DNA from: an uncultured bacterium
Lineage (GTDB): Bacteria; Bacteroidota; Bacteroidia; Bacteroidales; UBA932
Assembly (NCBI GenBank): GCA_949300025.1
Contig: CASGCS010000014.1
Span: forward strand, 103,483-155,333
Length of the DNA stretch: 51,851 nt
Direction of reading: 5' to 3'
Under the pieces are notes generated by a model that saw nothing but the letters and a program-made list of their open reading frames with translations, was not told the DNA's origin and did not search any database. Both the position numbers and the translations under genes were made by a program. Below, piece after piece: positions 28,004-36,698 of the stretch. Position 1 is the stretch's first letter, and the number at the start of each line of letters is the position of its first letter.

Positions 28004-28082
28004 GTGCAAAAGTCCGTCAAAAAAATTGATATAACAATAGAAATTCAGCAGATTTTATATACAAATTTGTAGATTTTTGCAC
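28004..28082. promoter_or_regulatory. Divergent control region with palindromes
   Basis: Between the lipoprotein cluster and the AraC gene lie a 12-bp perfect palindrome TACAAATTTGTA (28060-28071) and an inverted pair GTGCAAAA (28004-28011) / TTTTGCAC (28075-28082). On the minus strand TTG, 20 bases, GACTTTTG is a near-consensus promoter for the cluster. Likely operators for the adjacent regulator, by position. Confidence 0.4.
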
Positions 28083-28140
28083 TTTTTGAGAAAAAAAGCA
28101 CTAATTTCGCAAAAAATAACAATCTAAATCGAGCAGACAG

Positions 28141-28998
28141 ATGAGCATAAACGAAACTATTCCGCTCTTTGACTTGCCGGTCGATTTTCTGGTCGACGAC
28201 AACATCCGCGGCAATATTCTGGAACTGTACAAGATGTTCCCCTGCCAGATCAAGGCCGGAATCTTTGCACTCTGCATAGAGGGAGAGATAAAGGTGACCC
28301 TCAACCTGCATGAATATACCGTAAGGAAAAACGATTTCGTTGTCATAATTCCCGGAAGTTTTATCCAGATTCACTCCGCCGGCAGCCAGGCAAGGGTTGC
28401 CTTCATGGGATTCTCGTCGAACTTCATACATGCCATGAACTACTGGAAATATATGACAGACCACCTCTCCATAGCGCTCATCCACCCGATAATTCCGCTT
28501 CCGGAGAGCAACGCCGCATTTTTCCTCGACACCTTCTCGCTCCTGACAAAGGCCGCCAACGGACAGATACAGCTTTTCAACAAGCAGATTATAACCTCCA
28601 TAATGGACATTTTCTACAACGCCCTTAAAATCATATATGAAAACGTGTTCTCAGATTTCAAGGAAGAGAAGAAAAAGAGGCCGCGCGAATATGAGGTATT
28701 GAAGGAGTTTCTGCAGCTTGTCTTCGAAAACTACAAGCAGGAGCACAAGGTCTCTTTCTATGCAAATGAAATAGGGCTTACACTGTCGCATTTCTGCGCC
28801 ACCATTAAAAAGGCAACGGGAAAAACGGCTCAGGACATTATCCGCGAGTTCATAATAATGGATGCGAAGGCCCAGCTCAAGAACGGAAGCGACAAAATAA
28901 ATAAAATAGCCAAATCTCTGGGATTCAGCGCGACTGCATTTAACAGATTCTTTCTGGAATATGTAAAGATGACTCCATTGGAATACAGAAATAACTGA
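28141..28998 (+). CDS. AraC-family transcription regulator
   Basis: 285 residues. N-terminal cupin-like sensing half (about 15-150, MFPCQIKAGIFALCIEGEIKVTLNLHEYTVRKNDFVVIIPGSF) and a C-terminal double helix-turn-helix (about 190-285, FYANEIGLTLSHFCATIKKATGKTAQDIIREFIIMDAKAQL ... INKIAKSLGFSATAFNRFFLEYVKMTPLEYR). Members bind a small ligand and activate nearby genes. Divergent placement and palindromes in the 172-base gap point to control of the lipoprotein cluster; the downstream hydrogenase has its own -7 element. Confidence 0.9.
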   Translation: MSINETIPLFDLPVDFLVDDNIRGNILELYKMFPCQIKAGIFALCIEGEIKVTLNLHEYTVRKNDFVVIIPGSFIQIHSAGSQARVAFMGFSSNFIHAMNYWKYMTDHLSIALIHPIIPLPESNAAFFLDTFSLLTKAANGQIQLFNKQIITSIMDIFYNALKIIYENVFSDFKEEKKKRPREYEVLKEFLQLVFENYKQEHKVSFYANEIGLTLSHFCATIKKATGKTAQDIIREFIIMDAKAQLKNGSDKINKIAKSLGFSATAFNRFFLEYVKMTPLEYRNN

Positions 28999-29015
28999 GA
29001 TTTGATTTATTTGAT

Positions 29016-29023
29016 TACATTTG
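29016..29023 (+). promoter_or_regulatory. -7 element of the hydrogenase gene
   Basis: TACATTTG, 28 bases upstream of the ATG, between araC and the hydrogenase. Confidence 0.5.
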
Positions 29024-29051
29024 CAGCCAATCTAAACCACACACGAAGCTT

Positions 29052-30506
29052 ATGGCATTTACAAACAATGTAATGATAGTGCGCCACAAACTGCTGGCCA
29101 CGCTCGTAAAACTATGGAAAGCAGACTCTCTGATAGACGAGATTGACAGACTTCCCATAAAGCTTTCACCGAGAAAATCAAAAGTGATGGGGCGCTGCTG
29201 CGTTCACAAGGAGCGCGCTGTCTGGAAATACAAGACATTTCCCCTTTTAGGATTCGACATGAGTGACGAGACCGATGAGCTCACCCCCCTCTCGCATTAC
29301 GCCAAGGAGGCTCTCGAGAGAGAGAGTAATCCTAAAGAGAACATAATGTGTGTAATAGACGAGGCCTGCTCGTCATGCGTCCAGGTAAATTACGTGATAA
29401 CCAACCTTTGCAGAGGCTGTGTTGCACGAAGTTGCTACCTGAGCTGCCCCAAGGATGCCATACGCTTCAATTCGGAAGGAAAGGCAGAGATAGACCACGA
29501 CTACTGCATAAGTTGCGGAAAATGCTACGCAAACTGCCCCTATCACGCCATAGTGTACATTCCCATTCCATGCGAAAATGTCTGCCCGGTAAAGGCAATC
29601 AGCAAGGATGAGAACGGAATAGAGCATATAGACGATTCAAAATGCATCTATTGCGGCAAGTGCATAAATGCCTGCCCGTTCGGCGCCATATTCGAGATTT
29701 CGCAGGTGTTCGACGTGCTGCAGAAGATAAGAAAGGGGCGCAAGGTTGTTGCAATGGTGGCCCCCTCCATTCTGGCGCAGTTCACCGTCCCCATTGAAAA
29801 TGTATACGGTGCAATCAAGGCCATAGGCTTTACCGATGTAATAGAGGTGGCACAGGGCGCAATGGACACCACCATAAACGAGGCGCACGAACTCATGGAG
29901 AAGATAGAGGAGGGGCAGCCTTTCATGACTACAAGCTGCTGTCCTTCATATATCCAGCTTGCAGAAAAGCATATTCCCGAGATAAAGAAATATATCTCTA
30001 CGACAGGCTCCCCCATGTACTATACCGCAAAGATTGCAAAAGAGAAATATCCGGATGCAAAACTTGTCTTCATAGGGCCGTGCATTGCAAAAAGGAAGGA
30101 GGTAAAACTCAACCCCGACGTAGACTACACTCTCACATTCGAGGAACTGGGTTCGATTATAGACGGCATGGACATAGACATAAATACAGTGGAGCCGTAC
30201 AGGATGAGTTTCGAGTCTGTAAGGGAGGCCCACGGGTTTGCCCAGAGCGGAGGAGTCATAGGTGCAGTCAAATCATATCTTGCACAGAACAATCTGAATA
30301 CGGTAAAGGTCGCAAATCTCGACAAGAAGAACATAGGCCTGCTCAGGCTATATGCAAAGACCGCCAAAGCCCCGGCTCCCTTCATTGAGGTCATGGCTTG
30401 CGAAGGCGGCTGCGTTACAGGACCTTGCATCTACACAGACAAGGCCACTTCACAAAGGCAGATTGTAACGGAACTCAACAAAATCACAAAAGATTTTGGC
30501 AATTAA
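29052..30506 (+). CDS. Monomeric [FeFe] hydrogenase, group-B-like
   Basis: 484 residues. The N-terminal half carries ferredoxin-type cysteine sets: CSSC...CRGC...CYLSCP, CISCGKCYANCP and CIYCGKCINACP. The H-cluster domain starts near 228. L1 is TTSCCPSY (near 293), L2 is GPCIAKRKE (near 341) and L3 is VMACEGGCVTGPC (near 447); the L1 Cys pair, L2 Cys and L3 Cys pair are intact. L3 ending in GPC rather than GGG fits the less-studied group B rather than group A enzymes. Expected to exchange electrons between ferredoxin and protons during fermentation; the HydEFG maturases are not in this window. No NuoE/NuoF-type partner is adjacent. Confidence 0.88.
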   Translation: MAFTNNVMIVRHKLLATLVKLWKADSLIDEIDRLPIKLSPRKSKVMGRCCVHKERAVWKYKTFPLLGFDMSDETDELTPLSHYAKEALERESNPKENIMCVIDEACSSCVQVNYVITNLCRGCVARSCYLSCPKDAIRFNSEGKAEIDHDYCISCGKCYANCPYHAIVYIPIPCENVCPVKAISKDENGIEHIDDSKCIYCGKCINACPFGAIFEISQVFDVLQKIRKGRKVVAMVAPSILAQFTVPIENVYGAIKAIGFTDVIEVAQGAMDTTINEAHELMEKIEEGQPFMTTSCCPSYIQLAEKHIPEIKKYISTTGSPMYYTAKIAKEKYPDAKLVFIGPCIAKRKEVKLNPDVDYTLTFEELGSIIDGMDIDINTVEPYRMSFESVREAHGFAQSGGVIGAVKSYLAQNNLNTVKVANLDKKNIGLLRLYAKTAKAPAPFIEVMACEGGCVTGPCIYTDKATSQRQIVTELNKITKDFGN

Positions 30507-30525
30507 AATTTATTGCATAATTTTG
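30494..30525 (+). promoter_or_regulatory. metY operon promoter
   Basis: TTTTG (30494-30498), 19 bases, TAATTTTG (30518-30525). The -33 part lies in the last codons of the hydrogenase gene. Start near 30532 gives a leader of about 200 nt. Confidence 0.7.
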
Positions 30526-30556
30526 CGCTCTGTAATTACTATTCGGTAATATTCAA

Positions 30557-30610
30557 ATGCAGGGTGCGAATCATATCATCGGCGCAATGACCATGCGAAT
30601 GCATCGCTAA
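30557..30610 (+). CDS. Candidate methionine leader peptide
   Basis: 17 codons, MQGANHIIGAMTMRMHR, ending TAA. After the initiator, Met codons fall at positions 11, 13 and 15, directly before the stop and directly before a hairpin with a T-run. The downstream genes make homocysteine and homoserine. A ribosome waiting at Met11 or Met13 would cover ATGCATC (30599-30605), the 5' arm of the hairpin. This suggests attenuation by methionine supply, but the leader is short and the AUGs could be chance. Confidence 0.5.
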   Translation: MQGANHIIGAMTMRMHR

Positions 30611-30627
30611 GATGCATCACCTTTTTT
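30599..30627 (+). terminator. Candidate attenuator hairpin of the met operon
   Basis: ATGCATC (30599-30605), loop GCTAA (containing the leader stop codon), GATGCAT (30611-30617), then CACC and six T (30622-30627). CACC can also pair with GGTG at 30563-30566, which would bring the T-run next to a stem base. The four-base gap before the T-run makes simple intrinsic termination uncertain. Confidence 0.45.
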
Positions 30628-30733
30628 ATTTCCCAAACAGAAGAAGACATATACCGTATATTCCAATCAAGCAGAGCTTGTGATATACACTTGTGCTTCA
30701 CCCGTCACTTTAAAAAATCAAAAAAACTGCAAT

Positions 30734-32011
30734 ATGGCAAAATACAAGTTCGATACGCTGCAGGTACATGCAGGCAATGCTCCGGACCCAGTCACCGGAG
30801 CCTGTGCCACACCCATATACCAGACAGCGGCCTATGCTTTCAAGAATCTGGAGCATGGCAGAAAACTCTTCTCGCTCGAAGAAGAGGGCAACATCTATTC
30901 AAGACTTACCAACCCCACCACCGCCGCATTCGAAAAGAGGATTGCGGCACTCGAAAACTGCACGGCCGCAGTTGCCGTCTCTTCGGGAATGAGTGCGCAG
31001 TTCCTTTCGGTTGCAAACCTGTGCGAGGCGGGAGACAACATAATCAGTTCAATTTCACTTTACGGAGGCACTTTCAACCAGTTCAAGGTTACGCTGCCCC
31101 GTTTGGGGATAGAGGTCAGGTTCAGCGACTGCAAGAAAAAACAAGAGGTGGAGGAACTTATCGATGACAAGACAAAGGGAATATATGTGGAGAGCATTGC
31201 AAATTCAGATCTCTCCGTTCCCGATTTCGACATGCTTGCAGATGTATGCCGCAAATACAGGCTTCCTCTGATTGTAGACAATACCGTGGGCTGCGGAGGA
31301 TATGTATGTACTCCGGCAGACCTTGGTGCAGACGTAATCACCCACTCTGCCACAAAATGGATCTGCGGACACGGCAACTCCATTGCCGGCGTGCTTCTGG
31401 ATGCCGGCAGATTCGACTGGGCATCGGGCCGTTTTCCGCGTTTCACGGAACCGGTGGCCGCCCATAACGGATTGAGTTATTACGATTTCTCAAAGAGCGA
31501 AGCCTTTGCCGTAAGGGCGCGCAACGAGGGTCTCAGAGATTTCGGATGCTCGCTCAGCCCGTTCAATTCATTTTTGCTGCTCACAGGTCTGGAGACACTT
31601 TCACTCAGGGCGCAGAGAGTATGCGACAACACCATGGCACTTGCAAAGTGGCTTAAGGCCAATCCCAAAATAGAAAGGGTCTGCTACCCCGGACTCGAAG
31701 AACACCCCAGCCACGGGAATGCGAAAAAATATCTCAAGCACGGATTCGGCGGCATAATTATAGTCGACCTGAAAGCCGACAGGCAGACCACCGCAAAGGT
31801 TGTTGAGAGGCTGGAGCTTCTCACACTGCTGGCCAATCTGGGAGACAACAAATCGCTGGTGGCCCATCCCGCCACCACGACGCACAGCCAGATGACAGAC
31901 GAGGAGTTGCTCAATGTAGGCATAAAGCCCGGTACGCTCAGGCTCTGCATCGGCATAGAGGATATAGACGACATAATAGGAGACCTCGACCGGGCGCTGA
32001 GCATAATATAA
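30734..32011 (+). CDS. metY: O-acetylhomoserine sulfhydrylase (Cys/Met PLP family)
   Basis: 426 residues from MAKYKFDTLQVHAGN. In-frame codons further up to 30680 fall after the leader hairpin but lack family similarity. PLP lysine lies in THSATKWICGHG (near 207); NIYSRLTNPTTAAFEKRIAALE, AVSSGMSAQ, and VDNTVGCGGYVCTPADLGAD match the OAH-sulfhydrylase branch rather than cystathionine gamma-synthase. It makes homocysteine from O-acetylhomoserine and sulfide, and pairs directly with the next gene, metX, that makes the substrate. First gene of metY-metX-thrA-asd. Confidence 0.92.
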   Translation: MAKYKFDTLQVHAGNAPDPVTGACATPIYQTAAYAFKNLEHGRKLFSLEEEGNIYSRLTNPTTAAFEKRIAALENCTAAVAVSSGMSAQFLSVANLCEAGDNIISSISLYGGTFNQFKVTLPRLGIEVRFSDCKKKQEVEELIDDKTKGIYVESIANSDLSVPDFDMLADVCRKYRLPLIVDNTVGCGGYVCTPADLGADVITHSATKWICGHGNSIAGVLLDAGRFDWASGRFPRFTEPVAAHNGLSYYDFSKSEAFAVRARNEGLRDFGCSLSPFNSFLLLTGLETLSLRAQRVCDNTMALAKWLKANPKIERVCYPGLEEHPSHGNAKKYLKHGFGGIIIVDLKADRQTTAKVVERLELLTLLANLGDNKSLVAHPATTTHSQMTDEELLNVGIKPGTLRLCIGIEDIDDIIGDLDRALSII

Positions 32012-32026
32012 CGGAGACAACGGTTC

Positions 32027-33094
32027 TTGGCAGTGGAAAAGAGATATTTCATACATAAAGAGGAGTTCGTGCTCGAGAGCAGGGAAATTTTCAAGGAACT
32101 GAAAATTTGCTATCACATTTCCAGAGAGTGGAATGAAAGCGGAGAACAGAGCGAGCGGCAACGCAGGAAAAAAGTTGTATGGATAACCCATGCCCTCACC
32201 GCCAACTCCAATCCGTGCGAATGGTGGAGCGAACTGGTGGGAGAAGGCCGGTTCCTCGACCCTCGCAAATACACCATAGTGTGCGCCAACCTCGTAGGTT
32301 CATGCTACGGCTCCACTTCGCCTCTTTCCATAAATCCCGAAACCGGCAGACCTTATCTGCTGAATTTTCCCAAAACCACTGTCAGAGATATTGTAGCAAC
32401 GCTCGATTTGCTCAGGGAACATTTGGGGATAAAAGAGATAGACCTTCTCATAGGAGGTTCTGTGGGCGGATTCCAGGCCATAGAATGGAGCATTTCGAGA
32501 CGGGACATAATAAAGAATGTGGCGCTGCTTGCATGCAATGCCCGCATTACTCCGTGGGGAAATGCCTTCAACGAATCGCAGAGGATGGCTCTCTTTGCAG
32601 ACCCCACGCTCGAGCAGCAGGAGTTCTCCATTAAAAAGGGGGAGATTGTGGCCCGCGGCGGGGCAAAAGGACTGGCCGCGGCCCGTTCGATAGCCCTGAT
32701 TTCCTACAGAAGCTATCAGGGATACAACAAGTCGCAATACGAGACGAGCAACGAGATAATCTGGAACCACAAGGCGGCTTCGTACCAGCAGTACCAGGGG
32801 CAGAAACTTGTAAAACGGTTCGACGCATACTCCTATCTCTCCATGATAAACCTCACGGACAGCCACAATATCGGCCGCGGCCGCGGAGGCGTGGACACGG
32901 CTCTCAACATGATTAACGCCAATGTCGTGTGCATTGGCATAGACAGCGACATTCTCTTTCCCACCGAGGAACAGAAATATATTGCAGGTCGTGTAAAGAG
33001 AGGCTCTTACAGGGAGATTACCTCCCTTTACGGACACGACGGTTTTTTACTTGAATGGAAACAGATTGAAACAATACTAAAGGAGATTTTATAA
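32027..33094 (+). CDS. metX: Homoserine O-acetyltransferase
   Basis: 355 residues from TTG at 32027; GTG at 32033 is the alternative. There is no ATG before the core fold, so a non-ATG start is needed. Alpha/beta-hydrolase fold with nucleophile Ser near 146 in GGSVGGFQAIEW (family usually GGSMGGMQ), Asp near 305 in GIDSDILFP and His near 335 in GHDGFLLE. NLVGSCYGSTSP matches the acyl-CoA side of MetX. It activates homoserine for MetY. Fifteen bases separate it from metY and one base from thrA. Confidence 0.93.
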   Translation: MAVEKRYFIHKEEFVLESREIFKELKICYHISREWNESGEQSERQRRKKVVWITHALTANSNPCEWWSELVGEGRFLDPRKYTIVCANLVGSCYGSTSPLSINPETGRPYLLNFPKTTVRDIVATLDLLREHLGIKEIDLLIGGSVGGFQAIEWSISRRDIIKNVALLACNARITPWGNAFNESQRMALFADPTLEQQEFSIKKGEIVARGGAKGLAAARSIALISYRSYQGYNKSQYETSNEIIWNHKAASYQQYQGQKLVKRFDAYSYLSMINLTDSHNIGRGRGGVDTALNMINANVVCIGIDSDILFPTEEQKYIAGRVKRGSYREITSLYGHDGFLLEWKQIETILKEIL

Positions 33095-33095
33095 T

Positions 33096-35555
33096 ATGCA
33101 GGTACTCAAATTCGGCGGTTCTTCTGTAGCCAATGCCGAAAACATCACAAGGGTCATAAAGATTGTAAGACAGGCCCTGACAAAAGACAAGACTGTTGTG
33201 GTCTCATCTGCCATAAGCGGATGTACCGATGCGCTGATAGCCATAGGCAAGGCCGCCCTGGCGCAGGACGGCGGCTACCGCTCGCAGATAGAAAACTTAC
33301 AGAACAGACACATATCTCTCATAGAAGAACTTATCCCCAGGCAGGAGTGCGATGACATAAAGGCCGAATGTCTTGAACTCTTCAAGAAACTGGAAGAGAT
33401 TTGCAAAGGGGTATACCTGCTCAAGGAACTGAGCGACCTGAGCCTCGACCATATCGTAAGTTTCGGGGAGCTGCTCTCTACCAAAATCATAAGCGCAAAG
33501 CTCAAATCAATGAACATAAGCCATAAATGGAAAGATTCGCGCGAACTTATAAAGACAGAGCTTCTCTCCGGCAAGAACTCGGTAATAAGAGAGGTGACTT
33601 TCCGCAACATAAAGGAGTATTTCGACAGCAACAACTGCTCGCTCTACATACTTCCCGGCTTCATAGCAATGGACATGATGGGCAGAACAACCACACTTGG
33701 ACGGGGAGGTTCAGACTATACGGCCTCCATAATCGCAGTTGGGGCGCAGGCCAGAAGACTGGAAATATGGACAGACGTATGCGGAATGATGACCGCAGAC
33801 CCGCGCATAGTCCCGGATGCAAAGCCTATCAGAAACATCTCGTACAAAGAGGCGCTCGAACTCTCCCACTTTGGGGCGAAAGTGGTATATCCGCCGACAA
33901 TCCAGCCTGTAGTAAAGCAGGGAACTCCAATATATGTAAAGAACACCTTTGCCCCCGAAGACCCGGGAACGCTCATAGAGCGCAACCCGCCTGAGGGCAA
34001 GAACAAGATAAGGGGCATTTCAAGTTCGAACAAGATTGCGCTGCTCTCAATGGAAGGCAGCGGAATGGTTGGAATACCCGGCTACTCGAGCAAACTGTTC
34101 GACACGCTGAGCAAGAACAATATAAACATCATACTCATAACCCAGGCCTCTTCTGTGCATACAATGTGCATTGCAATAGACGAAAAGGATGCAGACCTGG
34201 CAAAAAAGGCTTCCGACGAACTTTTTGCCTATGAGATTTCGCTTGGCAAGGTAGACCCGCTCAGAGTGGAAAAGGGATTCTCCATAATATCCCTTGTGGG
34301 AGATGACATGAAGAACCAGTCAGGAGCAAGCGGAAGGATGTTCGATGCTCTCGGCAGAGAGGGAATCAACATAAGGGCCATTGCACAGGGCTCGTCTGAA
34401 AAGAATGTTTCCGCCGTGGTGAAGACAGAGTTTGTGAATGATGCCATAAGAGCGATTCACAACGAGTTTTTCAGCCCCGACAACAACAGGCGCGTAAATC
34501 TCTTCATAGCAGGTTACGGCACGGTTGCAAAGGCTCTTGTGGAGATTATAGGGAAGCAGGGCGGCGCCATCGCCAAAAGATGCGGCAAGGAGATTGCCAT
34601 TTGCGGGCTGGGCAACAGCAAAAGGTATGTTATCGATAAGAACGGCATTACAGACGGGTTTGAAGAGAAACTCGGCCGTGGAGAGGAGAATATTGAAAAC
34701 AGTTACCTTAACGCCCTGTACGGGCTGCAGATGGGCAACTCTATATTTGTAGACTGCACAGCGAGCAGAAGCATAGCCTCTGCATATACAGACCTTTTCC
34801 GTCACAAATATTCGGTTGTAGCATGCAACAAAATCGCCTGCTCGCTTTCTCAGGAATTTTACGACGAACTGCTGTCCTGTGCGAAGAAAGAGGGAGTGGC
34901 ATTCAAATATGAGACGACAGTCTGCGCCGCCCTGCCCGTACTTGCCACAATAGAGCAGCTTGTAAATGCCGGAGACAGTATTACAGGATTTGAGGCCATT
35001 GTCAGCGGTACACTCAACTACCTGTTAAGCAATTACAACGGCAAAGAGTCCTTTGCCTCGCTCGTGGTCAGGGCAAAGGAGCTCGGCTATACCGAACCCG
35101 ACCCCAGAACAGACCTTTCAGGAAGCGATGTGCTGCGCAAATTCATAATAGCGACCCGTCAGGCAGGAATTGGAATAGAAAGGGAAGAAATAGAATTCAG
35201 CGGACTTGTCCCCGAAGAACTTCTCGATACGGCCCTTCCGCTCGAGGAATTTTACAAAAGGCTGGAGGCTTACGAACCGCAGATGAAAAAAATATATGAA
35301 CAGGCGGCATCTGAAGGGAAGAAACTCCGTTTTACGGCAAGATACGCCGCCCCCGGGAAAGATGGAGAACGGCCGGTATACCAGGTTGCCCTCACCGGAG
35401 TGGAGGCTTCACATCCGTTCTACGCAATAGAGGGGAGCGACAACGCCTTTGCCATAAAATCGCTCTTCTACCCTAACGGCATAGTTATAAAGGGCGCGGG
35501 AGCCGGAGCCGTACAGACAGCCGGCGGAGTATTGAATGACATATTAACAATTTAA
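33096..35555 (+). CDS. thrA: Bifunctional aspartokinase / homoserine dehydrogenase
   Basis: 819 residues. Aspartokinase part (1-about 300) starts MQVLKFGGSSVANAENI and has TTLGRGGSDYTA; paired ACT domains (about 310-460) include ISLVGDDMKNQSGASGRMFDAL; homoserine dehydrogenase part (about 465-819) has NLFIAGYGTVAKALVE for NAD(P) binding and ETTVCAALPVLATIEQLVNAGDSI with GTLNYLLSNY. It supplies homoserine from aspartate with Asd, which lies next. The ACT domains usually bind threonine; in this operon the flux can go to methionine or threonine. Start has GGAG nine bases before it. Confidence 0.96.
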   Translation: MQVLKFGGSSVANAENITRVIKIVRQALTKDKTVVVSSAISGCTDALIAIGKAALAQDGGYRSQIENLQNRHISLIEELIPRQECDDIKAECLELFKKLEEICKGVYLLKELSDLSLDHIVSFGELLSTKIISAKLKSMNISHKWKDSRELIKTELLSGKNSVIREVTFRNIKEYFDSNNCSLYILPGFIAMDMMGRTTTLGRGGSDYTASIIAVGAQARRLEIWTDVCGMMTADPRIVPDAKPIRNISYKEALELSHFGAKVVYPPTIQPVVKQGTPIYVKNTFAPEDPGTLIERNPPEGKNKIRGISSSNKIALLSMEGSGMVGIPGYSSKLFDTLSKNNINIILITQASSVHTMCIAIDEKDADLAKKASDELFAYEISLGKVDPLRVEKGFSIISLVGDDMKNQSGASGRMFDALGREGINIRAIAQGSSEKNVSAVVKTEFVNDAIRAIHNEFFSPDNNRRVNLFIAGYGTVAKALVEIIGKQGGAIAKRCGKEIAICGLGNSKRYVIDKNGITDGFEEKLGRGEENIENSYLNALYGLQMGNSIFVDCTASRSIASAYTDLFRHKYSVVACNKIACSLSQEFYDELLSCAKKEGVAFKYETTVCAALPVLATIEQLVNAGDSITGFEAIVSGTLNYLLSNYNGKESFASLVVRAKELGYTEPDPRTDLSGSDVLRKFIIATRQAGIGIEREEIEFSGLVPEELLDTALPLEEFYKRLEAYEPQMKKIYEQAASEGKKLRFTARYAAPGKDGERPVYQVALTGVEASHPFYAIEGSDNAFAIKSLFYPNGIVIKGAGAGAVQTAGGVLNDILTI

Positions 35556-35567
35556 AGATAGACAAAG

Positions 35568-36677
35568 ATGAAAGTTGCAGTTGTAGGTGCCACAGGCTTG
35601 GTAGGCACAAGAATGCTGGAGGTCCTTCAGGAGAGAAACTTCCCGGTAACGGAACTCATACCGGTAGCTTCTGAGCGTTCCGCCGGCAAGAAGGTAAAGT
35701 TCAGAGGCGTTGAATATACTGTCGTAACCCCCGAAAAGGCCATAGAGCAAAAACCTGCTCTGGCAATATTTTCCGCCGGAAGCGATGCATCAAAAAAATA
35801 TGCCCCCATGTTTGCCGAGGCAGGATGCCGCGTAGTTGACAATTCCGCATGCTGGAGAATGGACCCGTCAAAAAAACTGGTAGTGCCTGAAATCAACGGA
35901 GACGTTCTCGGGAAAGATGACATGATCATTGCCAACCCCAACTGTTCCACAATACAGATGCTCATTGCCATAGCAGACCTTCACAAGGCATACGGAATAA
36001 AGAGGATAGTGGTCTCTACATACCAGTGCATAACCGGAACAGGCCAAAAGGCTGTAGACCAGTTGGTGGAAGAGCGCAAAAGGTGGAAGTGGATTGAGCA
36101 GAACATAACGGAGGGAGAGTACAAATGCGCCTATCCCTATCAGATTGACTTGAATCTGCTGCCGCATATAGACAAGTTCCTGGAGAACGGCTATACCAAG
36201 GAGGAGATGAAGATGGTCAACGAAACCCACAAGATAATGAGGGACCCTTCAATAAGGGTATCTCCCACCACTATCAGGGTGCCCGTACTCGGAGGGCATG
36301 CAGAATCCATAAACCTCGAGTTTGAAAGGCCGTTCAAGGAGGCTGAACTGATGGAAGTGCTGCGCAACACTCCAGGCGTAGTCATTCAGGACAATGTGGC
36401 TCCAGAAGGAGAGGCTCAGAATCCGGCAATCGGGCAGGAGAGCGTAAAGAAGGCCTGCGCCGGCAGAAAGGATCTGGAATCGCTCAAGAAACTGCCCTAC
36501 CCCATGCCGCTCTACAGCGAAGGGCGCGACGAGGTTTTCGTAGGCAGGGTAAGGAGAGACTTTTCCGTTGAAAGCGGCGTAAATCTCTGGTGCGTATCAG
36601 ACAATCTCAGGAAAGGGGCAGCCACAAATGCGATTCAGATTGCAGAACTGCTTCTAAAGAAAGGATTTATTGCATAA
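35568..36677 (+). CDS. asd: Aspartate-semialdehyde dehydrogenase
   Basis: 369 residues, long but within the range of the family. GATGLVGTRMLEVL is the NADP site; the catalytic Cys sits in NPNCSTIQM (near 126), His in GGHAESINLEF. It reduces aspartyl phosphate to the semialdehyde, between the two activities of ThrA. Last gene of the met/hom operon, 12 bases after thrA. Confidence 0.96.
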   Translation: MKVAVVGATGLVGTRMLEVLQERNFPVTELIPVASERSAGKKVKFRGVEYTVVTPEKAIEQKPALAIFSAGSDASKKYAPMFAEAGCRVVDNSACWRMDPSKKLVVPEINGDVLGKDDMIIANPNCSTIQMLIAIADLHKAYGIKRIVVSTYQCITGTGQKAVDQLVEERKRWKWIEQNITEGEYKCAYPYQIDLNLLPHIDKFLENGYTKEEMKMVNETHKIMRDPSIRVSPTTIRVPVLGGHAESINLEFERPFKEAELMEVLRNTPGVVIQDNVAPEGEAQNPAIGQESVKKACAGRKDLESLKKLPYPMPLYSEGRDEVFVGRVRRDFSVESGVNLWCVSDNLRKGAATNAIQIAELLLKKGFIA

Positions 36678-36698
36678 GTCAAATTTTAGAAGATTTAT

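Noticed and set aside
30530..30733. SAM-I or SAM-II riboswitch before metY
   Set aside because: The S-box core (CTTATCnAGAG) is absent and the SAM-II core (GCTTGC ... GCTAAA) is not matched beyond a chance CGCTAAG; the leader peptide explains more.
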